Assembly: GCA_949825065.1 (NCBI GenBank)
Contig: OX463846.1
Location: 5,351,366-5,415,365 of the forward strand
DNA: 64,000 bases
Direction: 5' to 3'
DNA from: Odontocerum albicorne
Lineage: Eukaryota > Arthropoda > Insecta > Trichoptera > Odontoceridae
The translations under genes and the position numbers were made by a program. Below the pieces are notes generated by a model. That model made no database searches, had not been told where the DNA came from, and saw only the letters and a program-made list of their open reading frames with translations. Each line of letters starts with the position of its first letter. Position 1 is the stretch's first letter. Below are positions 50,301-56,109 of the stretch, piece after piece.

Positions 50301-52556
50301 CCTTTTTCCACCCATGTGCAACTTCAGGGAGGTAAAGAGATAGTAATCTGAAGGTGCTAGGTCAGGGGAATGCGCGGGATGGTTCAGGACATCCCATTTA
50401 AACGAGGCGAGCAGTTCCGTCTGGCATTGTCATGCGAAGGCAGACTCCCTTTGTCAGCATGCCTCTCCTCTTGTTCTGAATCGCCCTCCGCAATTCTTTT
50501 AAGGTCTCACAGTATCTTGCACAGTTGATGGTCTCCCCTTGAGGCATATATTCAATTAAAATAATGCCTTGACAGTCCCAAAATACGGATGCCATGATTT
50601 TCTTGGCTGAAATTGTGGTTTTGAACTTTTTGGCGGAGGGTGAAGAGGTGTGATGCCACTGTTGAGACTGCCTTTTGGTTTCAGGCGTGTAGTGTGCAAC
50701 CCAAGTTTTATCTCCAGTAACGATGGAGCGGAGAAATTCATCTCCATGGAGTTAGCAGCGCCTCAAAAACTCTTGCCCGGCCTCCACTCGATTCAACTTG
50801 GCGGGAGATTGGGTTGACATTTTTCACGAAACGTGTTGTCGCGTCGACACTTCTCAACGTCCTGACCTCGAACCGGTCTCGTTGCGGAGGGGAAGGGTCA
50901 GGCTACACGGAAGTGTAGCCAACATGTCGAAAATAAAATCCATCCGGTCGTGAGAGCCTCAGTACACTTACTTTCTGGATACGCCTCGTACATTATTTTT
51001 TATTTTATATAATTTTAAATTTTTTTATTCTTTGTAATTTTTCTTTATTTTTAATATGTCTTGTATTTTTCAAAGTAATTGGGCTAAGCCTGTTTTGAGA
51101 AAAAATAAATAAATAAAAAAGTATTCAGAAGCAGGATCTCACAGATTTTATCTTCTAGGACCAAATGTATTAAAAAAAATAATAATAAAAATTATTCAGA
51201 AGCAGGATCTTACAGATTTTATCTTCTAGGTCCAAATTTATTAAAAAATAATAATAATAAAAAATATTCAGAAGCAGGATCTCACTGATTTTATCTTCTA
51301 GGACCAAATGTATAAAAAAAAAAAATATATATATATATATTCAGAAGCAGGATCTCACAGATTTTATCTTCTAGGACCAAATGTATTCAATGCATGCATC
51401 ATCCCATTTGTTATATTATATATATGTTATGTTATATGGGTATGATTCTGGCATCTGTCAAAGGTACAGGGAGAAAGACTACTTACTGAGCTTAGAAAAC
51501 AGAGGTTTATCCCGGATCTTGGGTATGCATTGGAATTACTTATGAGGTGATATGGGAGAGAAGGCAGCAGTCCGTCATAATCTACGAATGCAACCTAAAT
51601 CCTCTTGCCCCTGTCTTCGGTTTTTGAACTGTTGACTTCCATCACCCAAATAAACATTATTAGTGGAGCTCATGGAAGCCGACATTATTTGGAAGGATGG
51701 TGTGACTGCTTGTGCCGAATAAGCTAAGTAGAGTGAATTTGTGGTGTCTTGTATAAACGATAGTTGTTGAAGGTCCTAAAAAACTTTCTAATTTCTTCAA
51801 CTTGAGGTTTCAAATGGTAATCAAATTGAGATTTTTTACATTAGGTATATAAACATTTTTCATAGCTTAAATTTTTTTTACATATTTCAAAATTGATTTG
51901 AAGATCTTTTTTAGAACATAATACCCAAATAAGTGGAATACAATTTTAAGTATCAATTGAGTTTGTCATCAAAGTATTTTAGAATGACATTGAAGTAAGT
52001 AATTATACTGTGCTTCAAATCAAATGTGTCAATTTAGAATGACATTGAAGTAAGTAATTATACTGTGCTTCAAATCAAATGTGTCAACTTAGAATGACAT
52101 TGAAGTAAGTAATTATACTGTGCTTATAATCAAATGTGTCAATTTAGAATGACATTGAAGTAAGTAATTATACTGTGCTTCAAATCAAATGTGTCAATTT
52201 AGAATGACATTGAAGTAAGTAATTATACTGTGCTTCGAATCAAATGTGTCAATTTAATAAAGATTTTACCTTAAACTTTATGAATCTTCAAACTTATTAC
52301 TTTACCCTTAAAAGTACTTTTATAATTCTTTTCTTTCTTTAATTTCAGGGTTATTGTATGGCGGAAATCCAACAAATTGGCTGTGAAAATGGAAGTTTTC
52401 CCTGGTGAATCTCTCAAGCAAAGCGATAATGTTATTGCTGGCTGTGTTCTCTCGTACACTTATACCAATACTGTGGCGAGCACTCCACGCCCTCCTTCCA
52501 CTCATACTATTAAAGTATCACTCTTTTTACATATAGGGAATATTGCAAAAGTTTAA
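26388..52556 (+). CDS. DCTN4: Dynactin subunit 4 (p62), eight coding exons
   Basis: Exons: 26388-26516, 32288-32570, 33308-33462, 36104-36272, 41965-42148, 44963-45164, 48985-49121 and 52349-52556. All have GT/AG borders and matching phases, totalling 1467 nt, 488 aa plus TAA; vertebrate p62 is about 460 aa. Residues 1-43 carry CTCGK and [13 protein letters not shown], and exon 2 carries [31 protein letters not shown] and [10 protein letters not shown]: the zinc-binding cysteine-rich region. Exon 3 has a charged helix ([12 protein letters not shown]). Exon 5 has [20 protein letters not shown] and exon 6 begins [10 protein letters not shown]. The protein belongs to the pointed-end complex of dynactin, the dynein cofactor on microtubules. 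Introns total about 24.7 kb, mostly transposons. Exons 5 and 6 are repeated downstream at 59066 and 63479. Exon 6's donor sits on a duplication junction. Confidence 0.93.
27887..28638. mobile_element. piggyBac-like MITE, family P2 (copy 2, nested)
   Basis: Near-identical to 12405-13158, including the TTAA ends and the three TAGGTCACCGGTGACCTA palindromes (28036, 28558, 28601). It is inserted at a TTAA within the older piggyBac relic. Confidence 0.85.
28911..28970. repeat. Perfect hairpin, ~24-bp arms
   Basis: CTTTTTAACAAAAATCAACT-CGAA, then ATATATG, then the exact reverse complement. It lies inside the degenerate piggyBac element. Confidence 0.8.
29745..29985 (+). pseudogene. Mariner-type transposase C-terminal relic
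   Basis: Reads [10 protein letters not shown], a stop, then [12 protein letters not shown], followed after a frame change by [13 protein letters not shown]. These correspond to the HDNAxxH and YSPDLAPxDFxLF region of D34D transposases. It has multiple stops. DCTN4 intron 1. Confidence 0.5.
30200..30655 (+). pseudogene. Mariner transposase N-terminal relic
   Basis: From 30230 the frame reads [40 protein letters not shown], a stop, then [16 protein letters not shown]: the mariner HTH region. Sequence after about 30540 is out of frame and unrecognisable, and no catalytic Asp triad is present. Confidence 0.65.
30925..31110 (-). repeat. tRNA-derived SINE
   Basis: On the minus strand: a tRNA-like head near 31110-31050, then TTTCTGGTTGTTTGGAAAAG-ATTGCCACATTTCAATAGAC-CCGTCAGGTTATACTG, the family tail. 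DCTN4 intron 1. Confidence 0.5.
31262..31355. repeat. Two-unit tandem repeat (~47 bp)
   Basis: TATGCCCATAGCCAGTCCGT-AACTAGTTAAACAAATC is repeated once with minor changes. Confidence 0.75.
31368..31772. mobile_element. Tigger/pogo-like MITE
   Basis: Ends CAGCAGAGCGCCGATTATCC and, inverted, CAGTAGATTAGAGAGCCGAT-TATC resemble Tigger termini (CAG...CCGATTATC). TA precedes the left end at 31366. About 405 bp, non-coding. Confidence 0.55.
32065..32255 (+). pseudogene. Penelope-like element: GIY-YIG endonuclease fragment
   Basis: The plus frame reads [25 protein letters not shown]. This matches the SGVYKLxC-CxxxYIGQTxRSL motif of the C-terminal GIY-YIG nuclease of Penelope-like retroelements. The RT part is absent and the frame ends just before DCTN4 exon 2. 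Confidence 0.7.
32935..33085 (+). mobile_element. Penelope-like 3' tail with hammerhead-like motif
   Basis: CTGAAGATGAGGTGAAAGCC-TTGAAACCGGTAGGGTTATA-CCGTC, followed by GTGGAATAAACAGTGTTTG and a conserved 3' stretch ending CTATAAACAACAT. It has the order CTGANGA, small stem, GAAA, stem, TC, which resembles a hammerhead ribozyme with one extra base at each stem. The same unit is at 61727; truncated versions lie at 14590 and 46700 (-). Assignment to Penelope-like elements rests on the nearby GIY-YIG fragment and is an inference. Confidence 0.45.
33561..34832 (+). mobile_element. Apparently intact mariner element
   Basis: 1272 bp between TA dinucleotides. The 31-bp ends begin TTAGGTTCTTACATATGAAA and differ by one base between left and right. 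It carries an uninterrupted transposase gene. Inserted in DCTN4 intron 3, same strand, 98 bases after exon 3. Confidence 0.92.
33735..34754 (+). CDS. Mariner transposase, full length
   Basis: 339 residues from ATG 33735 to TAA; the open frame extends upstream only through a TTG. The N-terminal HTH includes [20 protein letters not shown]. It is followed by WVPHEL, the classic mariner linker motif, near residue 112. Catalytic D,D34D: ITCDEKW (first Asp), [13 protein letters not shown] (second), [13 protein letters not shown] (third). No frameshift or stop. The length matches active mariners (about 345 aa). It catalyses TA-targeted cut-and-paste transposition and acts in the nucleus on the element's own 31-bp ends. 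Subfamily not determined with confidence. Confidence 0.92.
   Translation: MENLKYRVIYEYEFHRGTSAAETARRINDVYGDGAAKENTVRFWFQRFRSGNFDLQKKPRGRPETKVDNEELKAIVEADPSQTTSELAAGCGVSDKTVLIHLKQIGKVKKLERWVPHELSEANQQTRVDCCVALLNRHNNEGILNRIITCDEKWILYDNRKRSSQWLNPAEPAKPCPKRKLTPKKLLVSVWWTSAGVVHYSFLKSGQTITADVYCQQLQTMMEKLAAKQPRLVNRSRPLLLHDNARPHTAQQTATKLEELQLECLRHPPYSPDLAPTDYYFFRNLDNFLQGKKFNSDGAVQTDFKDFIDSRPNGFFSKGIDELPMRWQKCIDSNGTYFD
34921..35487. mobile_element. TA-flanked MITE, family M (copy 5)
   Basis: Ends CTTCAGAAATTGTAGCACGG and, inverted, CTTCAGAAAATGTAGGATGG between TA dinucleotides; 567 bp. It starts 89 bases after the mariner, in DCTN4 intron 3. Confidence 0.75.
35500..35990 (+). pseudogene. RTE-like LINE 3'-end fragment
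   Basis: The plus strand reads [20 protein letters not shown], the post-RT W-x-x-H-V-x-R-M motif. [13 protein letters not shown] and a tail ending in TGTTATGATGATATATATTT follow. Multiple stops. DCTN4 intron 3. Confidence 0.6.
36640..36800 (+). pseudogene. LINE RT C-terminal fragment
   Basis: Reads [10 protein letters not shown], then [20 protein letters not shown], resembling the LTYGSEAW...xxxEMRxLRxxxG segment that ends LINE RT domains. Broken by stops. DCTN4 intron 4. Confidence 0.5.
36805..37300 (+). mobile_element. PIF/Harbinger-like element with MADF-domain fragment
   Basis: Flanked by TAA on both sides (36802 and 37301), the 3-bp duplication of PIF/Harbinger. Subterminal inverted motifs GGCCACACTGCACGCTTCG and CGAAGCACTTTGGTGTGGCC are present, the latter twice. 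ORF 36994-37134 reads [20 protein letters not shown] then [10 protein letters not shown], the start of a MADF DNA-binding domain of the kind encoded beside Harbinger transposases. It stops after 46 aa. Confidence 0.5.
37753..39006 (+). mobile_element. Mariner (irritans-like), inactivated
   Basis: 1254 bp between TA dinucleotides, ends CGAGGGCGGTCCGATAAGTACT and, inverted, CGAGGGTGGTCCGATAAGTACT. It encodes a broken transposase. It abuts the hAT element that begins 15 bases later. DCTN4 intron 4. Confidence 0.9.
37931..38940 (+). pseudogene. Broken irritans-type mariner transposase
   Basis: From [18 protein letters not shown] the frame runs through [20 protein letters not shown] and [13 protein letters not shown] (first catalytic Asp) to about 38490. 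There, roughly 30 codons of the core are replaced by imperfect repeats of GACTGTCCT/GGACAGTC. The frame resumes with [32 protein letters not shown] (second Asp) and [18 protein letters not shown] (third Asp), then a TAG at 38811 and an open tail [18 protein letters not shown]. Not functional. Confidence 0.88.
39021..41552 (-). mobile_element. Full-length hAT element (ZBED/Buster-like), copy 1
   Basis: Starts CAGTGTTTCTTAACCGTATT and ends AACGGGGC-inverted GTTAAGAATCACTG. A perfect 8-bp duplication, TGTTAAGG, lies at 39013-39020 and 41553-41560. 2532 bp with a minus-strand transposase carrying an in-frame stop. This element marks the left boundary of the 17-kb duplication; its duplicate is at 56110-58653. 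Confidence 0.92.
39350..41091 (-). pseudogene. hAT transposase with BED finger, one stop and frameshift(s)
   Basis: From ATG 41091 the protein has a BED-type zinc finger ([13 protein letters not shown] CxxC at residues 33-36, then HFVKKHP). The hAT catalytic region follows: [11 protein letters not shown] (first acidic residue), then [16 protein letters not shown], and a helical C-terminal part ending [20 protein letters not shown] single in-frame TAA at 40575-40573 splits it into 172 and 379 codons. A one-base shift near 39445 cuts off the C-terminal [12 protein letters not shown] segment, and copy 1 has a further one-base loss near 39380. ZBED5/SCAND3-type hAT family. Probably inactive. Confidence 0.85.
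41597..41697 (+). repeat. Left arm of inverted repeat around DCTN4 exon 5
   Basis: CAAAAGATCTGGGCTTATCTC...GATACACCCCACC...TGTTTTTCAGCCCA is the imperfect reverse complement of 43842-43945. Both ends of the arm match well; the middle is diverged. Confidence 0.6.
41820..41930 (+). repeat. LINE tail fragment (RTE-like)
   Basis: TTTTTGGATAGAAGAGTATGG ... CCTACCCCATAAGGGATATG-ATATGATGGTATATATTT resembles the 3' tail of the LINE fragment at 35900-35985. It ends just before the exon 5 acceptor. Duplicated at about 58921. Confidence 0.4.
42353..43173. mobile_element. piggyBac-like MITE (TTAA ends), copy 1
   Basis: Begins TTAACCCTTTAAGTGCCGG and ends GGCAGTGAACCGGTTAA, imperfect inverted repeats with TTAA. 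821 bp, AT-rich interior with a GC-rich right end containing GCGCGTTTACGCG. In DCTN4 intron 5. Duplicated at 59454-60274; its right end recurs after exon 6. Confidence 0.6.
42972..43552. repeat. 581-bp segment repeated after exon 6 (source copy)
   Basis: From GGTAAATTGTAATATTTAAG to GTATAATGTTTTTGAATC, covering the last 200 bases of the piggyBac MITE and 380 bases of intron. It matches 45164-45722 except for a 22-base gap and a few substitutions. Also present at 60073 and 63680. Confidence 0.9.
43570..43725 (-). repeat. tRNA-derived SINE
   Basis: On the minus strand CACCTTAGTTGGTAATATG (A-box-like), GGTTACAGGTTCATTTTCG (B-box-like), then an AACATGACAATAAACCCGCT tail. Duplicated at 60671-60826. 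Confidence 0.5.
43842..43945 (-). repeat. Right arm of inverted repeat around DCTN4 exon 5
   Basis: Reverse-complement partner of 41597-41697: GTGGGCTGAAAAACATC...GGGGGTGTATTTCGACTGAGG...GAGATGAGCCCAGACCTTTTG. Confidence 0.6.
44118..44369 (-). pseudogene. Tc1/mariner-type transposase C-terminal fragment
   Basis: Reads [33 protein letters not shown] and [28 protein letters not shown]. This is the conserved end (TPLDFFLWGYVKxxVY...GGHLADxVF) of insect DDE transposases. The Asp of TPLD is the only catalytic residue left. Duplicated at 61219-61470. Confidence 0.75.
45164..45722. repeat. Second copy of the 42972-43552 segment, starting at the exon 6 donor
   Basis: Begins with the last G of exon 6 and the GTAAATTGTAATATTTAAG donor region, and runs collinear with intron 5 to about 45722. 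The donor site therefore lies at the junction. Confidence 0.9.
45901..46564 (-). mobile_element. piggyBac-like MITE, family P1 (copy 3)
   Basis: TTAA at both ends (45901, 46561) with TTAACCCTTCCTGTCCTGTG on the left and CAGGAAGGGAAAGGTTAA on the right. Inverted relative to copies 1 and 2. It carries an internal tandem duplication of about 56 bases (CGCATTGCTTCTAAAAACTT... at 45937 and 45991). DCTN4 intron 6. Confidence 0.75.
46612..46690 (+). pseudogene. Small jockey-like LINE RT fragment
   Basis: GGATTTGTAATAAGAATCTCG and TCTCTTTTTAACTCA match the LINE at 49455-49525 (GGATTTGTAATGAGAATCTCG...TTGTTTAATTCA). Confidence 0.4.
46700..46790 (-). repeat. Penelope-like tail, truncated
   Basis: Reverse complement of the TTAATGCCTTAACTATAAAC tail unit (32990-33078). 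It lacks the hammerhead-like part. Confidence 0.55.
46866..47187 (+). repeat. 46-bp minisatellite, 7 units, acceptor-like
   Basis: Each unit contains TTTTTTATCCTGTATTCCAG followed by GGAATATGGATATTTATTAT. CAG recurs exactly every 46 bases from 46881 to 47157. The unit length is not a multiple of three, so all frames give the same repetitive ORFs. DCTN4 intron 6. Confidence 0.92.
47520..47605 (-). repeat. SINE tail fragment
   Basis: Minus strand: GTCTGGTTGGTTGGAAGAAA-TTGCCGCCTGGCAAGAAGCC-CGCCAG, the SINE family tail. Confidence 0.4.
47677..48537 (-). pseudogene. RTE-like LINE reverse transcriptase, C-terminal part
   Basis: An open stretch of 286 codons: [45 protein letters not shown] (the KYLG motif), [17 protein letters not shown] and [16 protein letters not shown], then GRPNNSW. 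These are RT palm-end, thumb and post-RT motifs of RTE-type non-LTR elements. The catalytic YADD and the endonuclease are missing. A frameshift near 47960 separates alternative frames. In DCTN4 intron 6, antisense to the gene. Confidence 0.82.
48615..48850 (-). pseudogene. LINE ORF2 C-terminal fragment
   Basis: On the minus strand, in the frame other than the longest one: [33 protein letters not shown]. This resembles the final W-N-x-L-P...FK segment of jockey/CR1-like ORF2. It lies just upstream of DCTN4 exon 7. Confidence 0.45.
49222..50000 (+). pseudogene. Jockey/R1-like LINE reverse transcriptase C-terminal part
   Basis: Reads [20 protein letters not shown] (the DLGV motif) and [39 protein letters not shown]. 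After a TAA near 49603 it continues with [30 protein letters not shown] and [17 protein letters not shown]. Stops near 49603 and 49755. Catalytic motifs are upstream and lost. It begins 100 bases after DCTN4 exon 7, same strand. Confidence 0.78.
50061..50988 (-). mobile_element. Degenerate mariner element
   Basis: TA-flanked, ends CGCATATCCAGAAACTAAGTG and, inverted, CGAGGCGTATCCAGAAAGTA-AGTG. Minus-strand transposase remnants: [24 protein letters not shown], then after stops [18 protein letters not shown] and [18 protein letters not shown]. The N-terminal half is largely missing. DCTN4 intron 7. Confidence 0.8.
51121..51389 (+). repeat. ~72-bp minisatellite, 4 units, acceptor-like
   Basis: Each unit has ATTCAGAAGCAGGATCTCAC, then AGATTTTATCTTCTAGGACC, then an A/T spacer of variable length. 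The TTTTATCTTCTAG|G core looks like a 3' splice site. DCTN4 intron 7. Confidence 0.9.
51981..52255 (+). repeat. 55-bp minisatellite, 5 units, before exon 8
   Basis: AGAATGACATTGAAGTAAGT then AATTATACTGTGCTTCAAAT repeats every 55 bases (51981, 52036, 52091, 52146, 52201). Each unit ends GTGTCAATTTAG. Each also contains GTAAGT, a donor-like hexamer. It ends 93 bases before the exon 8 boundary. Confidence 0.92.
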
Positions 52557-52620
52557 ATTTAATATTACATATCTAAAAATATATCCTGCTTTCATATAGT
52601 TCAGGCAGTTTTTTGTTATA

Positions 52621-53400
52621 TTGGGTGTTAACATAAGTTGTGTCCATTATTTTTTCAAATTTAAAAATGAGTACCAAAAATAAAACAAAATGGTAAAGGT
52701 TTCTGCTCTACAAGATATTGTGTTTGTTTTTACGTTACATATATTATTTTATTTGATTACAAGCCTTCAAAATGGAATGTCAAATAGACAAAAGTGAGCA
52801 TTTTCGACACCTCCTTCTGTTTGCGTTCAATCGAGAAAATAATGCTGCCAAAGCTGCTCGCGATATTTGTGAAGTGTACGGTGAACATGCTACGAATGAA
52901 AGAACAGCTCGTCGATGGTTTTTGCATTTCAAAGATGGAAATTTATATCTGAAAGACATAGAGGGTTCCGGACAACCAGTGGACTTCGATGAGGACCTCT
53001 TAAACCATATTATTCATGAGGATCCCCTTCAAATCACCGTAGAATTGGCTGAGCAGGTGAATCGTAGTCACATGACTGTATACCACCATCTTTAATCAAT
53101 GGAAAAAGTCCAGAAGTTCGGCGCTTGGGTTCCACATGTTTTGAGTGAAAACAACAAAAATCAATTGTTGAAAGTGAACAGAAGGAGGTGTCGAAAATGC
53201 TCACTATCGTTTACTTGGCATTCCATTTTGAAGGCTTGTAATCAAATAAAATAATATATGTAACGTAAAAGCAAACACAATATCTTGTAGAGCTGAAAAT
53301 TTTCTTTCGAATGACGTATAAACTTTACCATTTTGTTTTACTTTTTGTGCTCGTTTTTAAATTTGAAAAAAAAACTAACACAACTTATGTTAACACCTAA
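52621..53400. mobile_element. Foldback mariner derivative, copy 2
   Basis: TA-flanked, TTGGGTGTTAACATAAGTTGTG and, inverted, TTAGGTGTTAACATAAGTTGTG. ORF 52772-53095 gives the mariner N-terminal HTH (FRHLLLFAFNRENNAAKAAR, then DLLNHIIHEDPLQITVELAE) and stops at a TAA. The right end is an inverted copy of the 5' end, including the start of the coding region (53215-53150). The 3' half is absent. It begins 64 bases after the DCTN4 stop, so it may lie in the 3' UTR. Confidence 0.78.
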
Positions 53401-54196
53401 TATTTAATTTATGCACGTACATATTAATTTCGTACAGAATTTTATCAACTTGAACACTTATTTTATCGTGCAAAACAGTTAATGACGATTTTGTTTGCAT
53501 ATTTAGTTTTAAGTTCATTTATATTTATTCTATTTTACTTCAGAAATTCAAATGTGAGGCTGAAAAAATGTTTCGTGGATATGATAACTTTAAAACTTAA
53601 TGTAACAGACTTTTATAAAACTAACTAAAATGGATCAGGGTACTGAGACACGGTTTATGTAGGAGGTGAATGCATGAAATAAGATATGGTAATTTTAAGA
53701 ATAAGAAGAAAACAGGAAATTTTTCAAATGTTACAATTTGATAACATTTTTATTAGTATCATTTTGTTAACAATTTTTTTTATTCTTTATATGCAACATA
53801 TTTAAAATTACCACTAATCAGGGGCAATACATATAAGTATTATTGTCAACCCTATAATTTGTAATCTGCCTCTATGTCATATTGGAACACCATTGTGACT
53901 TTTTGCTCCATATATGTATATATAAGATTTTATATAAGATTTTATTTGGCTGTTAACATCTTCAATAAATATTTTAATGCATGTAACATCTTTTGATAAC
54001 AGTAGAATGAATCTTGTTCACTTACCTAAAAATATTTTCTACATTTCTTCTCATTACACAATACCTTTTACTATTTATTCTAGTCTTATTTTTAATTTGC
54101 TTGTTTTTTTATATTTTATAATTTTTAATATATATTGTATTCACATCGTATAGGCTATAAACTCATTATCTGGCCAAGGCTTATAAACAAAACACA
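53401..54196. other. No gene recognised
   Basis: AT-rich sequence downstream of DCTN4 without a supportable coding or repeat feature. Confidence 0.5.
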
Positions 54197-54441
54197 TAGT
54201 ACTCTACCTGGCGGTAAGTAATACACATCGGGCTTAAGAAAGAGACTGTCGGTCATAATCGGCTAACTTTGGCTTTGTAGAGCGTCGTCTCTGTCATTGA
54301 TACACGTGTTCCGTCGTGATTTGTCTGTCGTTGTCAAGCATTCTAGGGACATATACGACGCTCTACAAAACCGAAGTTAGCCGATTATGACCGACAGTCT
54401 CTTTCTTAAGCCCGATGTGTATTACTTACCACCGGGTACTG
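54197..54441. mobile_element. Large hairpin MITE, family H
   Basis: GGCGGTAAGTAATACACATC-GGGCTTAAGAAAGAGACTGT near 54211 mirrors the sequence ending CACCGGGTACTG at 54441, with arms of about 100 bases and a roughly 55-base centre. TA follows the right end. The short form is at 15191-15269. Confidence 0.8.
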
Positions 54442-56109
54442 TACCCAGTAATAAATGTTAACATTTTTATGTTTTGTTTTTAATATAACCTTAACTTAAA
54501 AACATTTGTTATATGTGATTAATGTATGCATTTAAAAATATAAAATTCCATTGGCAATCATTTAAAATAAACCATTTTAGTAAATACGGCTTTACATCGA
54601 ATTTTATTTTTAAGGAAGAGTTCGCATTGAGAATTTCAGAAATTTGTAATTTAAACTGTAACTAAAAATTGTTATATTATAAACTTTTACAAAAAATCAA
54701 GCTAGGGTTTCCAAAAAGCCATAAAAAAATCTCTTAATTTTTATTTTCAGTTTCCTTTTTTATGCTACAAAGATTTCTTTAACATATGTGCATTTTGCCA
54801 ATAAACTACTGTGCAGTTTGACAAAGACTATGAAAGTACAAATTTAAAATAAAATTTTACCCCAAAGCAATTTTTATTTATTGACCAATTTATGACAAAT
54901 ATGTATAGGAGAATTACTTTTAATACCAGTGTCCACATGTTATGAAAACTTTTTTTGTTTGACATTGTTTTTTTTTTCTTAAAATACTTTTGAAAAGTAT
55001 ACATTATTCATATTTTTTTGTATGTTATCTATGAAAAACTGGAGAAAAAAATCCAAAAATTACATGTTTTTCTCTCTTGTTTGGTATTTCATTACATAAA
55101 TATACAATCAGCGAGTTTTCAATATTAATATCTTCCAACCAATCAGACTTGAGATACACAGGTTGTGCCTAGTTGAGAGGTTATAAAGTTTTTAGATTAC
55201 ACACGAACGGTTTAAAAAGTTCACAACAAACCAAAATTAAAAAGTAGAAAATAAAACAACTAAAAAAAATTTACCCAATGTTGTTTTTTTCATCAATGAC
55301 CTAAAGAAGCAAAGGATAGGGTAAGGAAAATGGAAATATTTCGACTGGTTCGAAAAACAGAAATTTGGATTTAAGACGCTAGACGGAAGTTAAAAATAAT
55401 TTATTTCAAAATTGACTGTGACTGCAAAAATACGAAAAGTTAAATTTGAAAATTATTTACAGTAATGGAAATATCTATGAAAATTATATTTAAAGAAAAA
55501 GGTAAAATTAATTCAAATTGTTTTATTAAATATTTTCTTTTTTATTTGAATTTGTGTCTTCCTGTCAGACCTTTCGAATTCAATCAAGTAATAAAATTAT
55601 GTTGCCTTAAACTGCTTTTAATTATGCCATTACACTTTTCAGTTTCAAATTAGTATAGTTATAAATAAATAAATAGTGCTTTGACTTTCAGATTTTGCAA
55701 TTCACTTTAATTATGGGATGTAATTTTTGCTAAATGAGCCCGAAATGTTTTTTTTTTTTCTTATATTTATTGTAAACATGTATGCCATATTTTTTTGTCT
55801 AATTTCAACAATTTAAAACATAGATTTTATAGCACTACAATATATTACCTATATGTTCTGTTGAAAGGCATTAAAATTATAATATAATACATTTTTGTAA
55901 GAATTATCAAAATTTTATAAACTGCTTGTTAATAAACGTTATTATAAAATAAAGTGCTTCATAATTTTTGTAAAACTCCTTTTATTTAAAAATACTAAAA
56001 TATTTTCCAAACATGTGTTGGTTTATTGTGTACGCTCTTCAACAATAATTTTAATGAGATGATAAATGGATTAGATTACAATATAATTTTTCTATTTCAT
56101 GCTCTATAT
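54442..56109. other. Mostly featureless AT-rich sequence
   Basis: No coding exon recognised. A SINE-tail-like fragment (minus strand, CTGATTGGTTGGAAGATATT) is near 55130. The last eight bases, CTCTATAT, form the left flank of the second hAT copy. Confidence 0.5.

Noticed and set aside
46866..52255. Regular repeats considered as CRISPR arrays
   Set aside because: Units are contiguous with no unique spacers, and the genome is eukaryotic.
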